Of a DNA stretch of 64,000 nucleotides, positions 1 to 12,700 are shown one piece after another (the stretch's first letter is position 1; every line of letters begins with the position of its first letter). This DNA is from Gavia stellata (taxonomy: Eukaryota > Chordata > Aves > Gaviiformes > Gaviidae): NCBI RefSeq assembly GCF_030936135.1, contig NC_082620.1, positions 1,736,001-1,800,000 of the forward strand, read 5' to 3'. The notes beneath the pieces were generated by a model that ran no database searches, was not told the origin of the DNA, and was given only the letters and a program-made list of their open reading frames with translations. The translations under genes and the position numbers were made by a program.

Positions 1-525
1 AAATCTGCAGCAGTCTTGCAGTTGCAGACTATTCTGTAGCAGTTTGCCATTGCAACTGCAAATGCGCAGCAGTCTTGCAATTGCAGCTGTGAACGCGCAG
101 CGGTTTTGTGATTGCAGCTATAAACCTGCAGCGCTCTTGTGGTTGCAAACACACATTTGTAGCGGGTTTGCAACTGCAAATGCAAATCTGCAGCAGTTTT
201 GTGATAGCAAACGCAAATCTGCAGCGGTTTTGCAATTGCAGTAATAAACCTGCAGCGCGCTTGGGATCGCAGCTGCAAACCTGCAGCGCGCTCGGGATCG
301 CAGCTGCAAACCTGCAGTGGTTTTTGTGATCGCAACTGCAAATTTCTAGCGGTCTTGCCATTGCAAACAGAAATCTGCAGCAGTTTTGCCATTGCAAAGA
401 CACATTTGCAGTGGTTTTGCAATTCCAAACACAAATCTGCAGCAATTTTGCCGCTGCGAAGACACATTTGCAATGGTTTTGCACTTGCAAACACAAACCT
501 GCAGCAGTTTTGCCGCTGCAAACCG
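1..525. repeat. About 30-bp CTGCAG minisatellite in a CROCC intron
   Basis: Degenerate tandem units of about 28-32 bp, each with a CTGCAG core followed by (C/G)(A/C)G-TTTTGC-ATTGCAAA. They lie directly 5' of the first visible CROCC exon and so fall inside the intron that precedes it. No coding signal is visible here. Confidence 0.85.
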
Positions 526-776
526 TGCCGCTCAGCATGTCCGAGTTGCACGGGGCGCAGCATTTGCAGCTGGTGGGGGGGAAGAATGCTTTTCGTGGCC
601 TCGGCCGAGCGCGTGGGGAAGGCTCAGCCCAGCCCCCTTCCCCGCCGAAGGAACAAAGCAGCTCTTGGCTGCAAAGGGCATCTTGGCCCCATCCCGGGGC
701 CGGATCCCCATCCCGGGGCTGGATCCCCATCCCGCTGCTGTCCGGAGCCGGCCTGAGCCCCGTCCCCGTCCCGCAG

Positions 777-3700
777 CAGCCGTCGCGGGGGCCATGTCCT
801 CGCTGCTGTCCCTCCAGGAGGAGAACCGCATCCTGCAGCAGGAGCTATCGCGCGTCGAGGACTTGTTGGCTCAGAGCCGGGCCGAGCGTGATGAGTTGGC
901 CATCAAGTACAACGCCATCAGCGAGCGGGTAAGTCGCCAACTGGGTTAACCCCAAACCACCCATTTTCACCCCAAACCACCCATTTTCACCCCAAAATCA
1001 AGGCGATGCAAGCCGTAACCTTTGCATTCCCCATGCTTGGAGCAGGAGATGCTGCGGCATCTTGCAACGTCCCGGTGACTGGAATTTCAGTGCCGTGTCC
1101 GGACCTGTTCCGGCTTGCCGGGGCTTGTCCTGCAGGATGCACAAAGCATCCCCCGCCCCCCCCCCCCTCCCTATTTTATTTATCCTGCTGCTTTTCGGGA
1201 AGCGGAGACCCCCCTGTTGGCATCCTTCGCCTTTTGCATCCCTTTCCCGTGGCAACGGGGGAATTGAAAAGGGCTTTGGGCAGCAGCCAGATGCTGAACG
1301 TGGCTCCTGGGGAGACCCGAATCGAGGGGCTGCCGGGTTTTTTGGGGGGCAGCCCCTCTGTGGCTATTTATTTACAAAAAAAAAAAAGCAAATATCAGGA
1401 AAATACCCCAAGGGGAATCGCCACCCCTGAGCCTGAGGATCCTTTACCCATCAGCTAATCCCGTGCAACGCAGGATGGGGCTTTGCTGAACTCCAGATTC
1501 AAAGTTGGGTTATTTTTAAAAGCACCCCCAAATTTTCCTATTCATCCCCACTCTGTGCATGCGAAGGGGGGGGATGCAGAATTTGGGGGGGTCTCAGCTT
1601 CGGCCGTGTGGGGGTTTGCTGTAGGACCACCCCAAAGCGATGGCTTTGTCCGGGATGGGGTGTTGTGTGTCAAGTTGGAGGATGCTCGGTGGGTGCTGGG
1701 GAGGGGCAGGTTTAACATCCCGATGCGTGGCGGTGGGATGGTGTCCCAGGACTTCCCGCATCCCATCCCAGCTGGAGCAAACCCTGCGGCTGGAGACGGG
1801 CGAGCGGGAGGCAGCGGAGAGCCGGAGCCTGGCGCAGCACAACATCGAGCTGCGGCGGCTGCTGGAGGAGGAACAAGCCGCCTACAAGCGCAAGCTGCAG
1901 GCGTACCAGGAGGGCCAGCAGCGGCAAGCCCAGCTGGTGCAGAAGCTCCAAGCCAAGGTAAATCCTTCCCGGGGGACACGGGGACGTTTTGGGGACACCC
2001 TCCCCGGCTCCAGTGTCACCCACCCTATCTCCTCCACCCAGGTGTTGCAGTATAAGAAGAAATGCGGCGAAGTGGAGCAGCAGCTGCTGGAGAAGGCGAC
2101 GGAGCTGGAGCAGGAGAGGCTGACGGTGAGGGATGGGTTTGGGGAGGTCCCTCTGCCCTGACCCCCCCCCCAAATTGGGGTGACGGTGAGCGGGCTGTTG
2201 TCCCCGCAGAGCCAGCTAGATGCGAGCGGCTCGCAGCCAGAGGAGGAGAGCAGCAACGAGCTGGAGAACGCCCTGATCCGGCTGGAAGAGGAGCAACAGA
2301 GGTGAGCGGGGGTCCCTGGGGAGCTGCGGGACCCCCCCGGGATAATGCTCCGGCCGTGTGTGACCCCCCCACCCCAGGAGCAGCAGCCTGGTGCAGGTGA
2401 ACTCGATGCTGCGGGAACAGCTGGAACAAGCCAACGTGGCCAACGCGGCGCTGAGCGAGGACATCCGCAAGCTGACGGCCGACTGGGCGCGGGCGCGGGA
2501 TGAGCTGGAGCAGCGGGAGGCGGAGTGGAGGCGCGAGGAGGAGGTTTGGGGGAGCCCCGGGGATGTGGAGGGGCCTGGGGATGCGGCAAGGAGCAGGACG
2601 GGAGGTGGCGGGGAGAGGGATGCGAGGCAGAAGGATGCGGGCGTGTGGCATGGAAAGGGATGCGGGGAGGGATGAAGGATCACTGGGAGGGATGCAGGAC
2701 CATCGGGAAGGATGTGGGGCCACGGGGGCTGTTGCACAGAGAAGAATTTGGGGGTGCAGGGGATGCGGCATGTGCTGGGAGGGCGATGCGAGGCAGGGGG
2801 ATGCAGGGATGCGGCACAGAAGGGGATGCAGGACCGCTGGGGAGAGATGCGGGGCCATGGGAGGTGATGCACGGAGAAGAATTTGGGGGTGCAGGGGATG
2901 CAGCACATGATGCGAGGGCGACGCAAGGCAGAGGGTTGCAGGGATGTGGCATGGAAAAGGATGCAGGGAGGGATGTGAGGATGTGGGGATGCAGGGAGGG
3001 ATGCAAGGCTGCGGGGAGGGATGCGGGGCTGTGGGGGCTGTTGCGCAGCGAAGAATTTGGGGGTGCAGGGAATGTGGCATGTGCTGGGAGGGCGATGTGA
3101 GGCAGGAGGATGCATCCCCCATCCCTCTCCGTGCAGGGTGGAAGGGAATTGGGGTGGGGGCTGCTGGCTGTGGAGGACCGCGAGGGCGACGGGTGCGGAC
3201 ATGGGGGACGGTGCACAGAGATTTGGGGACCAAAGGGAGAGGGATGGGGGGCCAGGGGAGGTGGGGATGCTGCCCGGAGGGCTGGGGGGCTGCAAGGCGG
3301 AGGTGGCTGCATGGGGAGGGACCCCACCACCACCACGCCGGGACCAACGCCGCTCCGTCCCACGGGCAGTCTTTCAACACCTACTTCAGCAACGAGCACA
3401 GCCGACTCCTGACCCTGTGGAGGCAGGTGGTGGCCTTCAGGCGTCACTTCGGGGAGATGAAAGCCACCACCGAGAGGTCCGGGGCAGGGGGGTGGTCCCG
3501 CGGGGTTGTCCCTGGAGGTCCCCAAGGACCACCACCTCCAATCCCGCATCTCCCACCGCAGGGATCTATCGGAGCTGAGCCATGAGGCGTCGCGGGCGGG
3601 CAGGGCTGCCCATGCCGCCTGCATTCACCTGGCTGCCAACCTGCGGCTGGCCGAGAGCCAGGCTGGCGCTGCGCGGGAGAAGCAGGCCATGCGCCTGGCG

Positions 3701-6700
3701 CAGCTGGAGGAGCAGCTGGCGGCACGGGCGCGGGATGCCGACCTGGAAAAAACCGCCCTCAGTGCCAGGTACCGGGGTGGGGTGGGTCGCAGGGGATGGG
3801 TGCCAGGGTGGGGACCCGCTGCTGCCCGGTGTCTCGTCGCAGGCTGTCGGAGCTGGCGGCGGCCCTGGAGCGCCTGCGGGCTGAGGACGGGGAGAAGGAG
3901 CGGGCGGTGGAGGCGCTGACCCTGCAGCTGCAAAACCTGGTGAGCGCAGGGCGTGATGAGTTTTGGGGTGGGATGCGCGCTGAGCCGGGGGGTGCAAGGA
4001 TGCACGCTGCGGCAGGGTGCATGCTAAGCTGTGGTGCATGCTGGGGCGCAATGCACGATGCATACCGGAGCGGGGTGCATGCCAAGTTGCAGTGCGTGGT
4101 GGGGCACGATGCCCTCCAAGCCGGGAGGTGCAATGCACACCGAGCTGTGATGCATGCTAGAGCATGATGCGTGATGCATACCAGGGTGCGATGCACGCAG
4201 GAGCATGCTGAGCTGTGATGCACACCGGGGAGTGATGCAAGATGCATGCCAGGGCACGATGCACGGTGCATACCAGAGTGTGGTGCATGCTTGGATGCAA
4301 TGCACACTGGACTGGGCTGCACGCTGGGGTGCGACGGATGAGGTGTGCCGCGGTGCAGTGCACACCAGGGTACAATGCACACCGGGGCATGACGCGTGCC
4401 AAATTCTGGTGCCGCGTGGCACACAACATGCACCAGGGTGCGATATATGATGCACGCCGAGCCACAATGCACACCGGAGCGTGATGCGTGCCAGGGTGTA
4501 CTGCATGATACACGCCAGGGCGTGATGCATGCTGGGGTGCAATGCACGATGCACCCTGGGGTGTGATGCATGCCAGGGTGCAATGCACGATGCACCCTGG
4601 GGTGTGATGCATGCCAGGGTGTGCTGCACGATGCACGCCGGGGTGTGATGCATGCTGGGGTGCAATGCCTGATGCATGGCAGGGCATGATGCTGACCGAC
4701 GCACCATGCCTGCCGGCCGCACCTGACGCTGCGCCGACGGGCTTTGCAGGAGGCCTCGCGCGCCCAGGAGCCATCGCCGGCGGAGGTGGAGGCCTTGCGC
4801 TCAGAGGTGGAGCTGCTCCGTCAGACGCTGCAGGATGTTACCCAGGTGCTGGGGGCTCCCTGCTCCCCCCTCTGCCCCAACCCCTGCAGCCAAGGGGGTC
4901 CCCCTCCCCTGCCTCAGTTCCCCCCTCCCCTGCCTCAGTTCCCCCCTCCCCTGCCTCAGTTCCCCCCTCCCCTGCCTCAGTTCCCCCCTCCCCTGCCTCA
5001 GTTTCCCCTCGGTGACACAGGGGCTCCCTCCCTCCCTTCACAGGCGGTGCTGGCGGATGACCCCGAGCAGCCGCCGCCACCCCCGGAGTCCCCCCCGTGT
5101 CCCCCTGCGTCCCCTCGCCGCAGCCTCTCACCCAGCGCCGCCGTCACCGCCGTGCACGCCGCCCTGCGCCGCCGCCACCTCCAGCTGCAGGTGAGCGCCG
5201 GGGGGCTGCAGCATGATGAGGATGATGAGGATGAGGATGATGAAGGCTGACCCCCGCCTTGTCCCCCCTCCCAGGACGCCCGGAGCCAGGCGGAGGCCAG
5301 CCGGGAGGTGGCCGGGAGCCTGCGGCGGGAGCTGGGGGACAGCGAGAGGCGGCTGGGGACCCTGGAGCAGCGGCTGGAGCAGCTCAGCGCCGAGGCCGGG
5401 GGCTGCCGGCGGGCGCAGGATGAGGCCCTGCACGAGGTGGCCTGCCTGCGCGCTGAGGCCGAGGTCCTGCGCAGGTACCTTCCGTCCGTCTGTCCCAAGC
5501 TCCGTCCGTCTGTCCCAAGCTCCGTCCGTCACTCTGTGGCTGTCCCTGCGCTTGCATCTTTGTGTATCCGTCTGTCCCTTTGCATCCTTGTGCGTCCGTC
5601 TGTCCCTCTGCATCCTTGCGTGTCTGTCTGTCTGTCCATCCCCGTGTGTCCCTGCACATCCATCCCCCTGCATCCTGGCCAGACTGTCCGTCCGTCCATC
5701 CAGCTTTCCCCCGCCCCCTCATGTGTCCGTCTGTCCCTGCGCATCCTGGCCTGTTTGTCTGTCCCTTTATCCCTTCGCATCTCTCGCTGTGTGTTCCTGC
5801 ATGTCCGTTTGTCTCCACGCATCCTGGCTTGTCTGTCTGTCCATCCCCCTGGCCTGTCTGTTTGTCCATCTGTCCCTGCACACCCTCCCCTCTCTGTGCG
5901 TCCATCCCTGGGCATTTTGGCCTCTCCGTCTGTCCATGCATGCATCCCTGCACGTTCATCCCCATGCATCCTGCTTGCCTGTCCATCTATCTATCCCTCC
6001 TTGCCTCACCATGTCCGTCTGTCTGTCCCTGTGCATCCTGCCCTGTCTGTCTGTCCATCCATCCCTACGCATTCATCTCTGCCTGTCCATCCATGCGCAT
6101 CCCTGCACATCCCTCCATCCCGGCACACCCACCCGCGTCCGTCCATCCGTGTCCGCCTGCCCACCTGCGTCCGTCTGTCCGGCAGGGAGCGGCTGCGGGC
6201 GGAGGAGGCGCTGGCGGGGGAGCAGCAGCGGGCGGGTGCCCTGCAGCAGGAGCGGGCGCAGCTGCAGCGCCGGGGCGAGGGGCTGGAAGACGCCCGCGAC
6301 GAGGCCGCCCGCGCCGCCGAGGCTGCCCGCCAGCAGCTGGAGCGCAGGTGGGGGACGGGTGGGTGCTGCGAGATAGTGGGTGCCATGAGATAGTGGGTGC
6401 TGCAAAATCCCAGTGGGTCCCCTGCAACCTCCCCCCAAATCTGGGTGCTGCCACCTTGCCCCCCCCCAATTGGGTGCTGCAACCCCTCCACCCCCACTAA
6501 CTGGGTGCTGCACGCCCCCCACCAAGTGGGTGCTGCAAAATCTCAGCGAGTCCCCTGAAACCCCCCCAAGTGGGTCCCCTGAACACCCCCCCACCCCGAT
6601 GTGGGTGCTGCAGCCTCTTCCCTCCCACCAGATTGGGTGTTGCAGCTTCTCCCCACCAACTGGGTGCTACAAAATCTCAGTGGGTGCTTCAACCCCCCCC

Positions 6701-9700
6701 CCAAGTGGGTCCCCAAAGCCCCCTCCTAAGGTGGGTGCTGCCAGGTCCCCTTCCAGGTGGGTGCTGCCACCCCTCCAACGGGTGGGGTGCAAAACTTCAG
6801 TGGGTGCTGCCACCCCCCAAGTGGGTGCTGCAATCCCCCTCTCCAAATGCGTGCTGCAAAATAGCGGGTGCTGCATCCCCTGCCCCAAGTGGGTGCTGCA
6901 AAATAGTGGGTGCTGCAACCCCCCCCTTTCCCCATGGGTGCCCCCCATGGGTGCTGGCAGCCAGCAGCAGGTGGAGGAGCTGGAGGCGCAGCGGGCAGGG
7001 GTGCAGCGGGAGCTGCTGGAGGCGCGGGAGGCGCTGAGCCGGGCGGCGCTGGAAGCCGAGGTGGCGCGGGGCGAGCGGGAGGCGCTGGCTGAGGCGCTGG
7101 GCAAGGTGGGTCCCCCGATACCCAGCCCTTCACCCCCCTGCAGCGGGTGCACCCCTGTGCAGTAGGTGCAACCCCAAGCAGTGGGTGCCACCCCCCCGTG
7201 CATCAGGCTTAATCCCCCCTGCACTGGGCGCACCCCCTATGCAGTGGGTGCGACCTCTCTTACGGAGTGGGTGCACCCCTATGCAGTGGGTGAACCCCCA
7301 GCAGCAGGTGCACCCCCCCCATGTATCAGGCTTAGCCCCCTCTGCGGTGGGTGCCACCCCTCCCATGCAGCAGGTGCCACCCCATGCAGAGGGTGCAACC
7401 CCCATGCAGCAGGCTCCCCCACCCCATATACAGCGGGTGCCGCCCATGCAGCAGGTGCAACCCCTAAGCAACAGGCTCAGCCCATGCACTGGGTGCCCCC
7501 CATGCAGTGGGTGCATCCCTATGCAGCGGGTGCAACTCCTGCACCAGGCGCCGCCCATGCAGCAGGCGCAACCCTAAGCAACAGGCTCAGCCCATGCACT
7601 GGGTGCCCCCCTGCGCTGGGTGCTGCAGCGGCGCAGGCATGACGCAGACTCCGGCCAACTCATCGCACCCGGGCCGTCCCGGCAGGCGCAGGGGAGCTGC
7701 GGGGAGCTGGCAGCGGCGCAGCGTGCCGCGCAGGCGGAGGAAGCCCGGCTGCGGGATGCCTTGGCCAAGACGAGCGAGCTGGCGGCCGGGCTGGCGCGGG
7801 AGAAGACGGAGCTGAGCCGAACCCTGGCCCGGCTGGAAGAGGAGCGGGAGAGCGGCCGCAGCCGGACGCGGGAGCTCGGGCAGGAGCTGGCGCTGCTGCG
7901 GGGACGGCTGGAGCGCGGGCGACGGGCCGGGGCGGCCGAGCGGCAGGGCCTGGAGCGGGCACGCAGGGCGGCCGAGGAGGGCTGCCGGGGGCTGCGGGCA
8001 GAGCTGCGGGTGCTGCGGGGCCAGCACCTGCGCCTGCGCCAGCACCTGGAGCAGGTGGGTGATGGGGAGGGGTGGGGAGGGGGCAGGAGGTGACTGGGAG
8101 GGTGCATGGGGCAACTGGGAGGGATGGGGAAGAGGGCATGGGGCAACTGGGAGCGATGGGGAGGGTGCATGGGGTAACTGGGAAGGTGCATGGGGCAACT
8201 GGGAGAGGTGGGGAGGGTTCAGGGGGCAATTGGGATGGTGCAGGGGGTGACTGGGAGGGGTGGGGAGAGAGCACGGGGCAACTGGGAGGGTGCACAGGGC
8301 AATTGGAAGGGATGGGGAGGGGGCACGGGGCTATTGGGAGCGATGGGGAGGGTGCATGGGGTAACTGGGAAGGTGCAGGGGGCAACTGGGAGGGGTGGGG
8401 AGGGGGCACGGGGCAACTGGGATGGTGCAGGGGGCGACTGGGAGGGGTGGGGAGGGTGCATGGGGTAACTGGGAGGGGTAGGGAGGGTGCACGGGGCAAC
8501 TGGGAGGGTGCACAGGGCAATTGGAAGGGATGGGGAGGGGGCACGGGGCTATTGGGAGCGATGAGGAGGGTGCATGGGGTAACTGGGAGGGGGCACGGGG
8601 CAACTGGGAGGGTGCAAGGGGTGACTGGGAGGGTGCACGGGGCAATTGGAAGGGATGGGGAGGGGGCACGGGGCTATTGGGAGCGATGGGGAGGGTGCAT
8701 GGGGTAACTGGGAAGGTGCAGGGGGCAACTGGGAGGGGTGGGGAGGGTGCAGGGGGCAACTGGGATGGTGCAGGGGGCGACTGGGAGGGATGGGGACGGG
8801 GCACGGGGCAACTGGGTGGGTGCAGGGGGCAACTGGGAGGGATGGGGAGGGTGCAGGGGGCAACTGGGATGGTGCAGGGGGCAACTTGGGAGGGATGGGG
8901 AGGGTGCTGGGGGTGACTGGGAGGGTGCACGGGATAACTGGGAGGGGGCACGAGGCAACTGGGAGGCGTGGGGAGGGGGTACGGGGCTATTGGGAGTGAT
9001 GGGGAGGGTGCATGGGGTAACTGGGAGGGTGCAGGGGTTGACTGGGAGGGGTGGGGAGGGGGCACGGGGTAACTGGGAGGGGTACGGAGGGTGCATGGGG
9101 CCACTGGGAGGGATGGGGAGGGGGCACGGGGCTATTGGGAGTGATGGGGAGGGTGCATGGGGTAACTGGGAAGGTGCATGGGGCAACTGGGAGGGATGGG
9201 GAGGATGAACAGGGTAACTGGGATGGTGCACAAGCTAACTGGGAGTACCATGGAGGGTGCATGGGGTAACTGGAAGGGATGGGGAGGCTGTACAAGTCAA
9301 CTGGGAGGATGGGTGGGGAGGGTGCATGGGAGCTGGAAAGCTGCGTGGGGCAACTGGGAGGGATGGGGAGGGTGCACAAGGCAATTGGGAATGATGGGAA
9401 GGGTGCATGGACTAACTGGGAGGATGCATGGGGTAACTGGGAGGATGCGTGGGGTGACTGGGAGGGCCATGGCGGATGCCTGGGGTGACTGGGCGGCGGG
9501 GATGCCGCCGACCCCCGCGCCCCGCAGGCGGTGCAGGAGCAGAGCGCGGCGGGCGAGGCGCTGGCGCAGGCGCGGGGCGAGCAGGAGCGGCTGCGGGGCG
9601 AGCTGCTGCGGCTCAGCCGGGCCCGCGAGGGACTGGCCAAGGAGGGGGCCAGCCTGGCCGTCCAGCTCGCCGCCGCCCAGCGCCACGGCCAGGATCAGGC

Positions 9701-12700
9701 CCAGGAGGCGGCTGGGCTCAGGTGGGTGCCAGCGGGGGTGTGAGGGTGTCTCCCTCCCACCCGGATCCCGGGTTTCAGCAGCATGGCTGGCGGCCTTCCG
9801 GCAGGTCGGAGAAGGAGGGGCTGGAGAGCAGCATCTTCCAGCTGCAGCAGCGGCTGGCCCAGCTCGACACCCGCAACCAGCAGCTGGAGGCCGAAGGCCG
9901 GATCCTGCTCCAGGCTAAGGAGGCGCTGGAGGGTGAGGGGTCCACCCCCAGCCCCCCAGTCTGTCCCCATCACCACGGCCATCCCCATCCTTCCTCCTCC
10001 CCACCCTTAAACCTCCCCATCCTTCCATCCTTAAACCTCCCCATCTTCATCCTCATCCTCGCCCCCATCCATCCTCATCTTCACCCTCACCCCCATCCAT
10101 CCCCGCCCCCATCCATCCTCATCTTCACCCTCACCCCCATCCATCCTCAGCCCCATCCCTCCTCACCCTCACCCCTGTCCCCATCCCTCCTCACCCTCAC
10201 CCTCGTCCCCATCCCTCCTCACCCTCACCCTCGTCCCCATCCCTCCTCACCCTCACCCCATCCTTAAACCTCCCCATCCTCATCCTCACCCCCATCCCCA
10301 TCCTTCCATCCTTAAACCTCCCCATCCTCATCCTCACCCCCATCCCCATCCTTCCATCCTTAAACCTCCCCATCCTCATCCTCACCCCCATCCCCATCCT
10401 TCCATCCTTAAACCTCCCCATCCTCATCCTCACCCCCATCCCCATCCTTCCATCCTTAAACCTCCCCATCCTCATCCTCACCCCCATCCCCATCCTTCCA
10501 TCCTTAAACCTCCCCATCCTCATCCTCACCCCCATCCCCATCCATCCTCATCCTCACCCCCATCCCCCATCCCCATCCATCCTCATCCTCACCCCCATCC
10601 CCCATCCCCATCCATCCTCATCCTCACCCCCATCCCCCATCCCCATCCATCCTCATCCTCACCCCCATCCCCATCCATCCTCATCCTCACCCCCATCCAT
10701 CCCCGTCCATCCTCATCCTCACCCCCATCCATCCCCGTCCCTCCTCATCCCCGTCCCTCCCCGTCCCCATCTTCAACCCCATCTTCAACCCCATCTTCAA
10801 CCCCATCTTCAACCCCATCTTCAACCCCATCTTCATCCCCGTCCCCCCATCCGTCCCCATCCCCCTGCAACAGGGTCACAACAAACCCTCCGCCACCGTG
10901 TCCCCCCCACGTCCCCGCTCCTGTCACTTAACCCACACCCACACTGCCCTCCCACTGACCGCGACTGGGGGGTGGGGGTGCGTGTCCCCGCAGCCGAGCT
11001 GGGTGCTGCGCGGCTGGAACGGGAGCGGGAGCTGCAGGCCCGGCGGCAAGCGGTGGCGGCCGCCGAGACGGCGGCGGTGACGGTGGCCCTGCAGAGCGCC
11101 CGCGATGCGCACCGCGGTGAGCTCGACCGCCTCCAGCGTGAGAAGGTGGGCGTTGGGTGGGGGATGCTGATTCTTGGGGTGCGATGCTGATTTTTGGGGT
11201 GCGATGCTGATTCTTGGGATGCGACGCTGATTCTTGGGATGCGACGCTGATCGTTGCGGGGGGCAGGAGGAGCTGGAGGCCGAGCGGGGCCGGCTGGCGC
11301 GGGAGCAGGAGGAGCTGGCGGCCGAGCTGGCGGCGACGCAGCGGCAGCGCGAGAGCGAGAAGCAGCAGGTGGGTGGCCCCGATGTCCCCTCCTGTCCCAT
11401 CTCCAGTGTCCCCCCGCCCGGGGCTGAGCCGTGTTCCCCCCCAGGCGCTGGCGCTGCAGGAAGAGGAGAGGGCGGCGCTGGCCGAGACGCTGGCGCGGCT
11501 GCAGCGGAGCCTGGCCGAGGCCACGGCCGAGCTCGAGCAGCAGCGGCGAGAGGTCACTGGCCACCAGGAGAAGGAGCAGGTGGGGGGGTGGGGGTCCTGG
11601 GACCCCCCCAGAATGGCGCAGAGCCCCATGTGTCCCCCACTGCAAGCCCTCGTGCCCAGGCGTCCCTTCTCGTTGCAAATCCCCATGCCTAAGCATTCCC
11701 TCCCATTGCAGCCCCCCCGCCCCGTGCCTGGGTGTCCCCCGTGTCCCCCCCATTGCGTATCCCCATGCATGGGCATCCCCTATGCCCCCCCCATTGCAAG
11801 CCCCTAATGCCTGGGCGTCCCCCCTATTACATCCCCCAATGCCTGAGGCTCACCATCCCCTTGCAAGCCCCCCCACTACACCTTCCACTGTTTGAAGCCC
11901 CCCCCCAATGACCCCCCTTCTTGCACCCCTCCCAATTGCAACCACCTCCCCACTGCATCCCTCTGGCAACGGGGATGCTGGGATGTGGTACCCGAGCTCC
12001 GTATCCCCATCCCTGGGGTGTGGTACCTGAGCATCCGTATCCCCATCCCTTCACCATCCCCATTGCAATCCCCCCCGCGGGACCCCCACACCGCCGGGGA
12101 TTGGGGCTCAGGGCTCTGTGTGCCCCCCCCAATCCCCGCAGAGCCTGGCTGCGGAGCTGCGCAGCCTGCGGGCGCAGGCGGAGGAGACGGCAGTGGCCCA
12201 TGAGCGGGAGGCGAAGACTCTCCGCAACCAAGCGACGGCGGCGGCCAAGCAGCGGGACAGTGCCCTGCGGGAGGTGAACCCCCCCCAAACACCTTCCCAC
12301 CCCCCCCAAAATGTCCCCGCTAAACCCCGGACACCCCGCCGCAGGCGGAGGAGGCGCGGGCGCAGCTGCGGCTGGTGGCGGAGGTGCGGGCAGCGGGACG
12401 GCGGGAGCTGCTGGAGGCGCAGCGGGAGGCCCGGGAGAGCCGGGAGGGCCGGGAAGCGCAGCAGCGGCAGGCGCAGGAGGCACGCCGGGCCCTGGGAGAC
12501 GAGGCGAGGGAGAAGGAGGCCCTGCGGCGCTCCAATGAGGAGCTGCGGGCGGCATTGCGGCGTGCCGAGGGCGAGCGCATCAGGTGACGCTCAGGGTCAG
12601 GGGATGCTCGGGACAAGGGGATGCCCAAGTTGGGAGATGGAGGGGATGGGGCGATGCCTTGGAGGGCGATCCTTGGGACAAGGGCGATGCTCAGGACAAG

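Noticed and set aside
794-928. ATG at 794 as the true start of CROCC
   Set aside because: Human rootletin has about 70 residues before the matching LSLQEEN segment, and an acceptor-like CCCGCAG lies just upstream, so this is treated as an internal exon.
2025-3380. 451-codon minus-strand frame opposite CROCC exons
   Set aside because: Antisense shadow of GC-rich exons and a G-rich intronic repeat; Pro/His/Ser-rich low-complexity peptide with no homology recognised.
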